Source: Branchiostoma floridae
Lineage: Eukaryota > Chordata > Leptocardii > Amphioxiformes > Branchiostomatidae
NCBI RefSeq assembly: GCF_000003815.2
Contig: NW_023365786.1
Coordinates: 33,749 to 77,607 of the forward strand
Length of the DNA: 43,859 bases
Reading direction: 5' to 3'
The translations under genes were made by a program, and so were the position numbers. Positions within the stretch are counted from its first letter, which is position 1. The number at the start of each line of letters is the position of its first letter. This document shows positions 20,150-31,325 of this stretch, piece by piece. Below the pieces are notes generated by a model. The model had not been told where the DNA came from. It made no database searches and worked only from the letters and a program-made list of their open reading frames with translations.

Positions 20150-21480
20150 GCGCTCCATTGGCCATCCAAAACAGGTATAGTTGTATACATCACTCTACAT
20201 TTAGTACATTACTCACAAACTAGTATTTTAAATGAATTGGTGGACAAAGTGATGCCATACACTACATTGGCATAAAGATTTGATCTGGACGGATCTCAAC
20301 ACGTCATTCAAACGAGTCAAGCGTTGCTTTTTAAAACCAGCGATTAAAGTGTACAAAACCTACAGTCCCCTTCACGGAGTCTGGGGGTAAATTAAGTGAA
20401 GAACAAAAAAGGGGTTAACTAAAGATCCGCTCCTTTTTCCTGACGGTGTTTTGACATCTTTCCCAGGACCGCCTCCATGTTAGCTGACAAAACTGATCTA
20501 GGTACTTAATTTTGGCCAATTTTTCACGCCACACGGATTGCCAGTGACGGTAACCAGACATGTCTGATATCAGCCACAGGACCGGGGACTGTGCGACGAG
20601 CTCAAAAGCCAGGTGCGAAGGACAAGACTTCATTCATCAACAGGGGAGTCAAAGGTCACATGTGAGACCCGCGGGGTGGCAAGGACGAGAGGGACGTGTG
20701 TGTGTGATAATGGGGCTATTGTTGTCAGAAGTTAAGCCTAATCATTGTGAGAATCAACCAAGCATATAAAGCAGATTGCCAAAACAAACTTGGGTCTCTT
20801 CAGTGAAAAATATTCCACATTGTCCCGTTATTGACTATTGTTCTGCCAAACCACAAGCACTAAAGAGACACACTCCCCCTTTAGACAAATGTGATGTTGG
20901 AGAAAAAAAGTGTCCACATTCCTTGATGGTAGATCCAATGATCCGTATGATTATAGAACCATACAAACCATAATATTGCACAGTAGAGCATTGTTCCAAC
21001 ACAAAAATTGGGCTCATCGAATACATTCTCACAAACCTCCGATTACCGGTAACATCTAGTAATATGTTTTCTTTGTCAGCGACAAATCGAAATCATGTTA
21101 AACTGAATATTCCATCTGAAATGACCCCCTTTACACTAAAATAGCCATGTCATCTTTTACCGATTGGCCTGGTGATAGAATCTCGCATTGGGATTGATTG
21201 AAATTTGTGTGATCTGTTGTACTCATGTTACAAGAGTTAAAGGACTAAGGCATCGAGAAGGCAGAGTTGGGCCTTGTGCTTAGCCCCGTGGTTACTGCGG
21301 TAATCCGAACACAGGCGACACTTTTAAAGACTGCCAATCATCCATTACATGATCTAATTTGAGCACATTGAGGCAAGGATGGGCAGGCATGACCTAACTC
21401 CGATACACGCCAAGAAGGAATATCCCTAGCATTTGTGATGGAACTTTGTTTTCCTTTGTCAACAATGAGTCATGAGTATA
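20150..21480 (+). repeat. Composite repeat, modules Q-R-S (longest copy)
   Basis: It aligns with 24460-25480 almost end to end after 20700: TAATGGGGCTATTGTTGTCA, AAATATTCCACATTGTCCCG, ATGATTATAGAACCAT, CCTCCGATTACCGGTAA, TTAGCCCCGTGGTTA, GGATGGGCAGGCATGACCTA and GTCAACAATGAGTCATGAGT. It has no coding frame conserved between copies. Confidence 0.8.
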
Positions 21481-22087
21481 AACATACATACATGCAAACG
21501 TAATGGATTCATATGTACCAAAATTGCAGAAACCAAAACTAGTGGACTAATAACATTAATCTCAGGATCATGTGAAATCCAGAAGAAAGCAGAACTACCA
21601 ATATATAACGTTAGTAAATAATCAAAACAACAGTTCTTTACACGTTTTTAGTCCTAAAGCAATCATGATAATTATTACCCTACAGCTAAATCAAAGCAAA
21701 TCCATTGTAATAATACATGGAAAGATGTCAGTTTTTCTTACACTTACTTAACTCAAATAATTGAGAGTGATACATTGTAATGTACTTCGAGAATTTGTAA
21801 ATCACCAAAAGCAACAAGCTGGACACGAGTTGACTTGAAGACATGGACGACGAATTTGAAGGATGGGAATGATTTCTATTGACTTTGACGTGATGCTTTA
21901 GCAAAAGTAAATGCTTTATATACGAATTCCCCTAACCGTCCGACTACAGTAACCCTAACGTCCATTCATCGACTCTAAAGGATCGTGGTAACTTCTCATA
22001 TAGTGTCTGGGAAGATATTGGAAGATATCATAGGATGTTTGTTCTATTGTGGGGATCTGGACTCGTGATATAGTATGTAGGAAGATA
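21481..22087. other. Unassigned sequence absent from the paralogous copy
   Basis: In the copy at 25.45 kb, the GAGTCATGAGT end of module S runs almost directly into GGGTTCCTCAGAGTAGGTAA. Here about 600 bp separate them. It is either an insertion here or a deletion there. I see no element signature. Confidence 0.4.
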
Positions 22088-22158
22088 TGGGTTCCTCAGA
22101 GTAGGTAAGAAGTGACGGTATTCGTGCTCAATTGCGTGTGCTTCGTATCATTGGCATA
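22088..22158 (+). repeat. Composite repeat, module T
   Basis: GGGTTCCTCAGAGTAGGTAA, GAAGTGACGGTATTCGTG and CTTCGTATCATTGGCATA match 25479-25549. From 22159 to 22689 I see no feature. Confidence 0.75.
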
Positions 22159-22689
22159 GCATTGCATGTCTGTTGACCTCAATTTGTTTACCTCTTTATA
22201 TCTTGATTGAATACTAACACTTTAATACATTAAGATTAGTTTAATAATTTTTGTTACAAACCTTTATTTGATTGCGCGGGTTGTTCTTCTGACTGTGTAT
22301 TTGCTAATATATTGTTCTATGATTGATCTGCATGTTTTTGTTTTGGGGTAAGGTATCTCTATCGTTTGGTGGTATTTATCACCTAAATGCGGCATACCAC
22401 AGCAACGTGCATCTATTGAGGAAGTAAATCTGCAGCATCAGTACAGAATAGGTCAACTTTTACTGGTCTGATTATTAAACCAGCATAGCTGGGTTAAATT
22501 AGGAACGAAATTCCATTAGGACAAGGGTTGAATAAATGCTTCTCTATAACCACACACACGTCTTTGAAGATTTAACTCGCCGCGTTCCCACGTTGAACAG
22601 ATATCACCCAGGCTATTTTTTTTGCTGTTGGGAAAACATTTGTCATTATGATAAAGTTACCTCTGGTGTCTTTCTCTTGATACAGGTAT

Positions 22690-22925
22690 GCAAGGTATTG
22701 CGTGTGTGTGTGCTTGTTTTTGTATGTGCGCGCGTGTGTGTGTGTGTCTGTGCGTGCGTCTATCTGTGTGCGTGTGTGAGCGTCTGGCTGTGTCTACGCG
22801 TGTGTGCGACTGTGCCTGAGTGTGTGTGTCCGTGTGTATGTTTCTGCTGTCTCTGAGAATGTACACGTGTGAATATATGCGCATGTGTTTGCGTTCTGTG
22901 TGCATTTGTGTGTGTGTGCACGTAT
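22690..22925. repeat. TG-rich microsatellite region
   Basis: Imperfect TG/CG/TC repeat in the position the CA microsatellite occupies in other composite-repeat copies. Confidence 0.9.
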
Positions 22926-23029
22926 GACCTACCCATATACAGAGAGAGAGGTATTTTGCGTCATTCGCTTAAACAATCATAATGGCAAAACATGGAAACG
23001 AGCCAAGAGGCTTGTTTTGAGCCTTTGTC

Positions 23030-23340
23030 GAGTAATGATTATCGGGGACTTGAGATTGGTCGCGTGCCAAAGCGTCTCAAACAAGACGGTCTGTGCGAAG
23101 AGCAAAGTTTGGAAGATGGTACTGCATGTGTGGTTGAATCATGTAATTATCAATCGGCACGATTCAATGGAACTAAGGTGGGTCTGCCGCGACATGATGT
23201 CACACCAGCACATTTACCAAGTATACCATCCTTAGTTCCATTGAATCGTGCCGATTGATAATCATATGATCCAAGCACACGGACAGTACCATCTTCCAAA
23301 CTTTGCTCTTCGCACAAATCGTAATAATTATCTACAGCAT
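23030..23340 (+). repeat. Module U with an 86-bp inverted repeat
   Basis: Positions 23030-23186 match module U at 25985-26145. Arm 23093-23178 (GTGCGAAGAGCAAAG...) and arm 23230-23315 are inverse copies of about 90% identity, with a 51-bp loop. The loop is itself the reverse complement of 26140-26195. So a module-U segment was duplicated in inverted orientation head to head. Beyond it, 23320-23400 again follows module U (AATTATCTACAGCATTTCA, AACTCTGGTGACT). Confidence 0.85.
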
Positions 23341-23579
23341 TTCATTATCAAAGACAAGGCGCATCGACGCGATCGTGAGAACTCTGGTGACTTGCACGTA
23401 CGCGTTGGTACATAACTGGGCCTGGCCTTGTGTATAATGAAGATTGCATTAAAAATAATTCAAAACTTCGTTATCAATAATAGTTTACACAATTTAGAAT
23501 TAGCAGTCATTCTATAGTGTAGTCTCATGACCTCAATCAGTGGTCACCTGACTGAAGGGACAGCCCAACTGTCTTCAAG

Positions 23580-24012
23580 ATTAATAAACTTGGCACATTT
23601 AACCTGTCTTTAACTGTGACGCTTTAAAAACTTCAACTCACCCTTTTTACCCGGCCTGATTGCAACCGTAAGGTGATTTTACCACAAATGTGATCAGGCT
23701 AGAAGCTAGGAGCTAGGTACGGTACGTCGTACCATCGCACCGGGGGCCCTTGCGCTCTCTGCCCTAAAGATTCTGTGCACCAAGGGCAAGAAGCCCCGGC
23801 GGAAATCCGATGGAAATCACAGACTAGCACTACACTACGTCAGCATAAATATGAGACTTGGATAGATTTTAACGAGTTATGTAAACGAGTCAGGCGTTAC
23901 CTTTTAATACCAGCTATTTAAGTATACAAAGAGTACACTCGTTTATTAAGTCCGGGGGTAATAAAGAACAAAAGTTTGTAGCAAAATATGGCCTCCTTCA
24001 TCCTAACGTTGG
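23580..24012 (+). repeat. Composite repeat, modules P (short) and Q
   Basis: It starts with CTTGGCACATTTAACCTGTC, has a diverged form of the module-P hairpin at 23742-23797, then ATATGAGACTTGGATAGATT and module Q to CTTCATCCTAACGTTGG, where a 442-bp element interrupts it. Confidence 0.75.
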
Positions 24013-24018
24013 CTCGTG

Positions 24019-24460
24019 GGTACAGACCTCCAATAGCTGGCAGGCACCTGTTGCATGCATAAGATGTAGGGAAAAGGCTGTCAAAAGTCACCTACCCAAG
24101 GTTTAGTTGGTGAAAATCTCACATTGGCAGGCAAGTCTGACTTCTAAAGAGTGCATATGGCGATTTTGAAAACATTCGGTTCGGCGCAATGCGCCCCCAC
24201 AAACAGAATAAGAAACTCTGGTGACCTTTGACCTCCCTGATAACACCCAAACTATACATACTCTAGACTGTCAAAAACACTCCAAACATGGTAGAAAGCC
24301 TATTTTTCTCACGAAATAAAATAGCCAGAATACCTGCCCATAATTTCCAGCTCCAAAATGCCAACATTTCCCAACAAAAAGGCTTCTTACACTTACTTTT
24401 GCAAGCCATCTTCTCATCAAAATGCTAATTCTGCGCATGTCTGTAATGGTGACCTTTCAC
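24019..24460. mobile_element. 442-bp inserted element with CTCGTG target duplication
   Basis: Module Q/R elsewhere reads continuously (AACGTTGGTTTGTGTTGAAA). Here CTCGTG occurs at 24013-24018 and again at 24461-24466 with 442 bp between, a clear insertion with a 6-bp duplication. No terminal inverted repeat and no coding frame. Part of the same element is at 41312-41560 (ACACTCCAAACA, CCAGCTCCAAAATG, CAACATTT.CCAACAAA). It carries a DR1 motif. Confidence 0.75.
24222..24234. promoter_or_regulatory. DR1 nuclear-receptor motif in the 442-bp element
   Basis: TGACCTTTGACCT is the exact complement of AGGTCAAAGGTCA, the consensus DR1 bound by HNF4, RXR heterodimers and COUP-TF. The same 13 bases occur at 41314-41326 in the second copy. 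A weaker form closes the element at 24450-24462 and 41547-41559. Binding is an inference from the motif. Confidence 0.5.
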
Positions 24461-25480
24461 CTCGTGTTAAAACGTCGATCTCAGTAAATTCTAACGTAAT
24501 TCTAAGGGCCTATTTCCAAGCCTCAAAGAATTCCTGTGACGGCAACAAGACATGTCTGATATCAGCCACAGGTATATGCAGGCCCGAATGTTCCACAGGA
24601 CCCCAGGTACATACAGGCCCGAATGTTCCACAGGATCTCGGGTACATACAGGCCCGAATGTTCCACAGGACCCCGGGTACATACAGGCCCGAATGTTCCA
24701 CAGAACGTGTGTAATAATGGGGCTATTGTTGTCAGAACTTAGCCTAATCATTGTGAGAATTGAACAAGCATGTGAAGCAGATTGCCCCAAAAAACTTGGG
24801 TCTCTTCATTGAAAAATATTCCACATTGTCCCGTTATTGTTCTGACAAACCACAAGCACAAAAGAGACACAATCCCTCTTTGGACAACTGTGATGTTGGA
24901 GAAAAAAGTGTCCACATTCCTTGATGGTAGATCAAATGATCCGTATGATTATAGAACCATGCAAACTAATATACCATAATATAGCACAGTGCATCATTGT
25001 TCCAACACAAAAATTGGGCTCATCGAATGTATTGTCACAAACCTCCGATTACCGGTAAACATCTACATGTACTTATGTTTCCTCTCTCAACGACATTTGG
25101 AAATCGTTTTAAACCATTTTATCTTTTACCGATCGGACTGGTGATAGAATCTCGCATTTGGATTGATTGCAATTTGTGTGATCTGCTGTACTCCTGTTAC
25201 AAAGGTTAAAAGACTTAGGCGGCGAGAATTTAAAGTTGGGCCTTGTGTTTAGCCCCGTGGTTATTGCGGTAATCCGAACACAGGCGACACGTTTAAAGAC
25301 TGTCAATCATCCATTACATTATCTAATTTGAGCATTATTTAGGCAAGGATGGGCAGGCATGACCTAACTCCGATACACGCCAAGAGGGAACGTCCCTAGC
25401 ATGCCGTGTGCATTTTTGATGAAACTTTGTTTTCCTTTGTCAACAATGAGTCATGAGTCATGAGTCATATGAGTCATATG
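24461..25480 (+). repeat. Composite repeat, modules R-S
   Basis: It parallels 20560-21480, with the 35-bp minisatellite (24571-24705, four units) inserted after CATGTCTGATATCAGCCACA, a junction that has no minisatellite in the 20.5-kb copy. Confidence 0.8.
24571..24705. repeat. 35-bp minisatellite, four units
   Basis: Units start at 24571, 24606, 24641 and 24676 (GGTACATACAGGCCCGAATG then TTCCACAGGACCCC). The same unit occurs at 19578-19643, 27848-28087 and singly at 29933-29962. Confidence 0.9.
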
Positions 25481-25546
25481 GGTTCCTCAGAGTAGGTAAG
25501 AAGTGACGGTATTCGTGCGTAATTACGCCTGCTTCGTATCATTGGC

Positions 25547-25549
<3 letters not shown>
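25479..25549 (+). repeat. Composite repeat, module T copy 2
   Basis: Matches 22088-22158; joins directly to module S on the left and to a CA microsatellite on the right. Confidence 0.75.
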
Positions 25550-25583
<34 letters not shown>

Positions 25584-25619
25584 ACAAATACACACATACA
25601 CTAACACATACACATACAC

Positions 25620-25657
<38 letters not shown>

Positions 25658-25905
25658 TAACACACACACACACACACACACGCACACACACACATACACA
25701 CACACATACACTAACACACACACACACACACACACGCACACACATACACTAACACATACACTAACACACACACACAAACATACACACACACACACATACA
25801 CATACACACACATACACACATACACACACATGCACACAATCACGCATACACATGAACGTTTATGTGTGTGTATGAGTGTGTGTGCGTGTTTGGTGTTTGA
25901 GCGTG
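25550..25905. repeat. CA-rich microsatellite region
   Basis: Imperfect (CA)n with ACACTAACACATAC steps, turning to TG-rich sequence after 25860. Confidence 0.95.
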
Positions 25906-25984
25906 TGTCTGTGTGAGTTGCTGTTATTCGCCGTAAACAATGCATTTGCTAAATATTGAAACGTGCTGGCTGGATCTGTCGCCG

Positions 25985-26600
25985 AATATTGATTATCGGA
26001 GGCCTTAGATTGGTCGCGAGGCAAAGTGTCTCAAACAAGACGATCTGTGCAAAGAGCAAAGTTTGGAAGATGGTTCTGTCCGTGTGATTCATTCATGTAA
26101 TTAACAATCGGCACGATTCATTGGAACTAAGGTGGGTATACCAGGTAAATGTGCTGGTGTGACATCCTGTCGCGGTGGCCCCCTTGTGTTTGATTGACAG
26201 AACCCTCTCCTAGACAAAGACGTTTTGGCCGACCGCGGTGGTCCTGTCGTGCCTGCCTGCCTGACGCGCGTCATAATTATCTACAGCATTTCAACATCAA
26301 AGACAACGCGCCCCGACGCGATCGCGGGAACTCTGGTGACTGGCACGTACGCGTTGGTGTTAACAACGGCAAAGTTTCGGGAAGCGATCTTATTCGCAAT
26401 GACTGGCACGAAAGCATTTAATTTAGCAAACGGCTGGACCTGGCCTTGTGTTACTGAAGATTCCGTTCAAATAATTCAAAACTGCCCCTTTTGAACTTCG
26501 TTAAGTGATTACAAAGTTCAGAATTAGCAGTTATTCTATGGTAAAGTCTCTTCGCTCATAACCTCAATCAGTAAACATGACTGAAGAGGCAGCCCAACTG
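25985..26600 (+). repeat. Composite repeat, module U copy 2
   Basis: It matches 23030-23186 and then 23325-23590 without the inverted duplication found there: GAGCAAAGTTTGGAAGATGG, AATTATCTACAGCATTTCA, GGCCTGGCCTTGTGT-like, GACTGAAG..CAGCCCAACTG. It represents the ancestral order of the module. Confidence 0.75.
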
Positions 26601-27250
26601 TCTTCAATATTAATATAGACATGAAAAAGGGTTGGCGCATTTAACCTGCCATGACCCTTTTAAGACTAAAATTCACCTGTTTAATGGGCCGGATGGGTGT
26701 AGCCAAGATGGATAATTGGTCCCTTCTTCAGGGTCAAGTGTCACGCATTAGTCAATCCTTGTTTGTTTGTTTATTATTCCTTGTTGTGGCTCGGGAACAA
26801 TGGGACGCCTCATGGAACATAAACAACAAGTGCTGATGTGCGGGAATGCGAGATCTGTAATAAAAGGTTCAAGCCGTTCATTTCATTAACAGTTCAAACC
26901 TTGGTTCAAATGCCGATTCTTTAGTTACTTAGCTCTTGAAGAAAGGGGGACTTAAGGTATTAAGAATTTACCTCATAAGAAAGAAGGAATTGTCAGAGTG
27001 GCACAAGAAACCCTGACTTGTTGCTCTAGGTGTCGTCTTTTGATACGAGGTATAAAAGTATGCAAAAAAGCACACTCCTTCATTGAATCCGGGGTAATGA
27101 AGAACTTAAATTGGGTAGCAAAAGATTGGCTCCTTCTTCTTAACGGTGGTTTGTGTTAAAGCGTCGTTCTCAGGACCATCTTCATCTTAGATGACTATTC
27201 TAACCTGGGAACGTAATTCTAAGGGACATATTTCTAAGCCACAAAGAATG
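26600..27250 (+). repeat. Composite repeat, modules P (short), Q and R
   Basis: GGCGCATTTAACCTG, GGGCCGGATGGGTGTAGCCA, then CACACTCCTTCATTGAATCC and CTTAACGGTGGTTTGTGTTA in the family order. Positions 27251-27847 hold no recognisable gene; the frames there are not conserved in other copies. Confidence 0.65.
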
Positions 27251-27847
27251 GACCCTTCCAGCCGAACGCCATATCAAACAAATAGAATCCTCTATTCTAT
27301 TTCGAATACTCGGTCAAAAACAGTCCTAGTGGCACAGGAATGGCCAAAGAAAAATGCTATGCCTTTTTTATTGAAGACTACACCGGCTGAGTATAGTTGT
27401 TTTGGGAAGGGTAGGCGCTACATAGCATTAATTTGTTCCTGGGCAGGATGTACATGTAAAGCAGTATGCGCAGAAGAGACGGGACTCTGCACTAGCGGAC
27501 TTTGTATAAGGGTCTTATATTTGGCATGTGGTACAAGCTTCCTCTCCGTGAGTGACCGAATCGTTTTCTTCTTAATTTGCTTTTTCTCCTTAGCATGTAT
27601 GCAAGTGTCATGCATGCAACAAACACAGTAGAAAGCCTGCCATATATATACGTACCCAGCTTTACACCTGCATCGACCGCATGTCAGAAACCGGGCACTC
27701 TTGCCCACCAACAAGGTAATATTATGGTCAGCACTTCCCGCTTCCGGTTTGACTGAAATTATATCGCCCTTACCGCAACTCTAAACGCCACCTCCTCAAA
27801 CGACTGTACCCAGTGGATGTAGCCTTTAACAAAGAATGCATAGCATT

Positions 27848-28087
27848 CCCGGGTACGTGCAGACCCGAATGTTCAACAGGACCCCGGGTACACACAGGCC
27901 CGAGTGTTCCACATGACCCGGGTACATGCAGGCCCATAATGTTCCACAGTACCCCGGGTACATACAGGCCCGAGTGTTCCACAGTACCCCGGGTACATAC
28001 AGGCCCGAGTGTTCCACAGTACCCCAGGTACATGCAGGCCCATAATGTTCCACAGTACCCCGGGTACATGCAGGCCCGAGTGTTCAA
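27848..28087. repeat. 35-bp minisatellite, about seven units
   Basis: GGGTACATGCAGGCCC-type units with 34-36 bp period. Unit junctions (AGTACCCCGGGTAC) are near-palindromic, so single strands could fold at each junction. Several units carry GAA-TG-TTC, others GAG or ATAATG in that position. Confidence 0.9.
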
Positions 28088-28960
28088 TACGAATGCTTGG
28101 TAATCGGAAACCAGGTATGCTTAACAAGAAGGGAGTTAAGATGGTGCTCGTGTGTGATAATGCCGCTATCGTTGTGAAAAGGATCGTTTTTGATATCATT
28201 ATGAGAATCAACAAAGCATGTGAGAACATTGGAAACCTGGATTTCTTTACATGAAAACATTGGAGATCATTTTTTCCTTGTATCACAAACCAAAAAGCAC
28301 TAAAGATACGCGATGCTTCTTAAAACAAAAATGATTTTGCAAAAACTGGCTCGACATTACTTGATTAAAGATCATAGAACCGATACAAATTAGTATAGTA
28401 CAATATATTATAATAATATTATGGTATGGTATGGTATAGTATAGAATTTTATAGTATAGGTAATATTTTCCAACACTATAGTTGACGCATCGAATTTTCG
28501 TTGTGAAAACCTCACAAACCACAAATTGTTGCTTAACAACTTTCTATCTTTGCTATCTTAACAGCAAAAAACGGAGATCTTCAGAATATTTCATCCGAGA
28601 TGACCACCTCATATGTACAAAGAGCCGCGAAATCTACATCTTTTGAGCGATTTGCGTTGCAATGAAGCTATTCGAGAGTGACTCAAATTCATGTGATCTG
28701 TTTTAGCCAGCAAGGAAGGCAACGTTGGGCTTTGTGATAAGCCTAGTGTTTGTTTTGAGATAATCCGAACATAGGCGACACTTTCAAAGACTGTCAATCA
28801 CCCAATACAGAAACTAATCTAAGCATGGAAGGGTCAGCTTGATTAAGCCGGCTTGGGTGTTCCAACAAAAGTTCATCCCTGGCTCAACAAAACTTGAAGT
28901 TACTCCCTGAGAAAAAAAATAATATCTGCTCAGAAATCAGCTCCCGCCCTATCCCGCCTT
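28088..28960 (+). repeat. Composite repeat, modules R-S
   Basis: It shares AACCAGGT.TGCTTAACAAGA (with 29985), ATGGTGCTCGTGTGTGATAA, CACTAAAGA.ACGCGATGCTT, ATCATAGAACCGATA, a (TATAG)n tract at 28405-28460 and CCCTGGCTCAACAAAA with the copy at 29.98-30.6 kb, to which it is most similar. Confidence 0.75.
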
Positions 28961-28984
28961 GTCTATGTCATTTGTAAAATATGA

Positions 28985-30605
28985 TTTAAGTTTATTTTTC
29001 GTCTGGAACTTGGCACATTTATCACCTGCCTTCGGCGTTGGCGCGTTTGAAGAATGAACTCGCCGTAACTCGGTGTAACCGAGATGGATAATTGCTCATT
29101 TCAAGCTTTAGGTGTTCCACTTAGCAAAATGTCACACAGTACACACTTTTTGACCCTTGTTTAATCCTTCAGAGATCTTTGTCACCAGACACGACGATTT
29201 TACTATAGTTGGTCACACCGAGAATTTACTTGTTTTATGCGTTTTTAATTGGGCAACACGAGGCCAAGTCAACTCAATTGCATGGATTTCATCCAATTTT
29301 AGTTGAATGTCAAGGACTGACAGCGCTTCCAATTGTATCCATGCTTTATCAAGGAAAGTCTTTTCTCAAACTACGGATATTCTTGAGATTCGACGGGCTT
29401 ACGGCGGAATAAGCAGCCTGTGACAGAACCAGCCGCCCGTATGGGTCTAAGACAGCATTTCCGTAACAAAATAGGTGAATTTGGTACGACACCTGCACGG
29501 CGTGCTTGCAACCGTAAGACAGTTTTACGACAAATGTCATCAGGCTGTGAGTTTCATCGGACCATCCAACTTCTATCGGGGCTCCTTGCAATCCGTGCCG
29601 TGAAAATCGGTGCAGCGAGGGCAAGGATCCCCGGCGGAAATCGGGTGGAACCAAGGTTAATCCTACACTACCTTATAAAGATGAGACTTGGATAGATTTT
29701 AACGCCTTTTGTAAACGAGTCAGGCGTTGCCCTTTAATAACACTCATTGAAGAATACAAAAATACACTCCTTTATTGAGTCCGAGGTAATGAAGGTTAAA
29801 ACTGGGTAGCAAAAGTTTGCCTCCTTCATCTTAACGTTGGTTTGTGTTGAAACATCGAGTTCAGGGCAAATCTAACGTAATTCTTAGGGTCATATTTCTA
29901 AGCCACAAAGAATGACAGTGACGGCAACCAAGGACCCCAGGTAAATGCAGGCCCGAATGTTCTATACGAATGCTCGGTGAGCTGAAAACCAGGTGTGCTG
30001 AACAAGAAGGGAGATGGTGCTCGTGTGTGATTATGTCGGTACTGTTGTGAGAAGGTTCGCTTTTAAAATCACAACGAGAATCAACCAAGCATGTGAGATC
30101 TTTTTAAACGTGGATTTCTTTAGTTGAAAACATTCAAGGTCGTGTTATTACAAATCTCACAAACCAACAGCACTAAAGAGACGCGATGCTTCTTTAAACA
30201 AATGTGATTTGGGAGAAAACTGACTCGACATTACTTGATTTACGATTATAGAACCGATATAAATTAGTATAGTAGAGTATACTATTATAATAGTGTGGTA
30301 TAGTACAATACAGTATAGTATAGTATAGTATATAGTATAGTATATTTTTGTATATGTAATAGCTAACACAATAGTTGACCCATCAAATTTTTACAACATC
30401 TCACAAACCATGAGATATATTTTTAGTTTCCTGGCCGGGCCCGGGTTGGGAGTGGGACCTAGGCCTAAGCATGGAATGGTCAGCATGATTAGCCCGGCCC
30501 GCGTGTTCCAACATAAGTTTATCCCTGGCTCAACAAAAACGTTACTCCCTGAGGAAAAACAATATTTTCCAAAATCAGCCCCCAGTCCCCGCCTACTAAC
30601 CAAGA
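28985..30605 (+). repeat. Composite repeat, modules P-Q-R-S (most complete copy)
   Basis: Module P 28985-29682, Q 29685-29860, one 35-bp unit at 29933-29962, then R and S to about 30605. Module S here includes a (TATAG)n tract at 30258-30350. P joins Q directly, so this copy gives the uninterrupted order used to recognise insertions in the others. It ends in a CA microsatellite, as other copies do. Confidence 0.8.
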
Positions 30606-30689
30606 GGGAAATTTTCTGACTTTCGTACATTTATGATTGAAGTTTATGTTTTCGTTTAGCCACCGATGGACCACAGCGACACACAGAAA

Positions 30690-30729
30690 CGCACAGACGC
30701 AGACACGGACACACACATGCACACACATG

Positions 30730-30760
<31 letters not shown>

Positions 30761-30905
30761 GCACACACATGCACAGACATGCACAGACACTTACACATAC
30801 ACACATGCATGCACACAAACACACATGCACACACACACACACATGAACACACGCATACACACACATAATCACACACACACAGATACACACAGACACACAC
30901 GCGCG
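30690..30905. repeat. CA-rich microsatellite region
   Basis: Imperfect (CA)n with ACACATGC steps, immediately after module S. Confidence 0.95.
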
Positions 30906-31079
30906 CGCACGGATATAATGGACACATATATAGCAAAACTTCAGATGCGTTTGATTTTATGCGACTAACAAACACGAATTCAGAGAAGACTTATTCACCT
31001 CAACCATTGAAACCGAAAGCCGAACTAAAATCTGGACAAATGTAGTTTTCAACTTAAAACCCACCCTATCACCTAACCA

Positions 31080-31325
31080 AGCCTTCTAGCCATCCCCCGG
31101 GGTTCCAGACGGGGAGTCCTCGGCAGGGTGAGCTTCTATCCCCGCCGGCCAGCTAAGCTCATCCCGGTGATTTCGCCTGACTGATTCCAACTAAGAGGGC
31201 CTTCGGGGTGGAGGCGGGGCTGAGGCAGAATTTCCTCGGGGTATGTTACAGTTCGTGCCGAAGAGCTGGCTCTTGTGGGCCCTGAAGTTTATCCGGAGAT
31301 TAGGTTGGCCGGATAAACTCCTTGG
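31080..31325. other. GC-rich structured segment of unknown nature
   Basis: A sharp GC-rich island in AT-rich surroundings. It holds two hairpins: AAGAGCTGGCTCTT (31261-31274) and GTTTATCCGG...CCGGATAAAC (31287-31296 with 31309-31318). No open frame and no RNA family I recognise. It could be a structured RNA, the head of a SINE or LINE, or a chance island. Confidence 0.35.
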
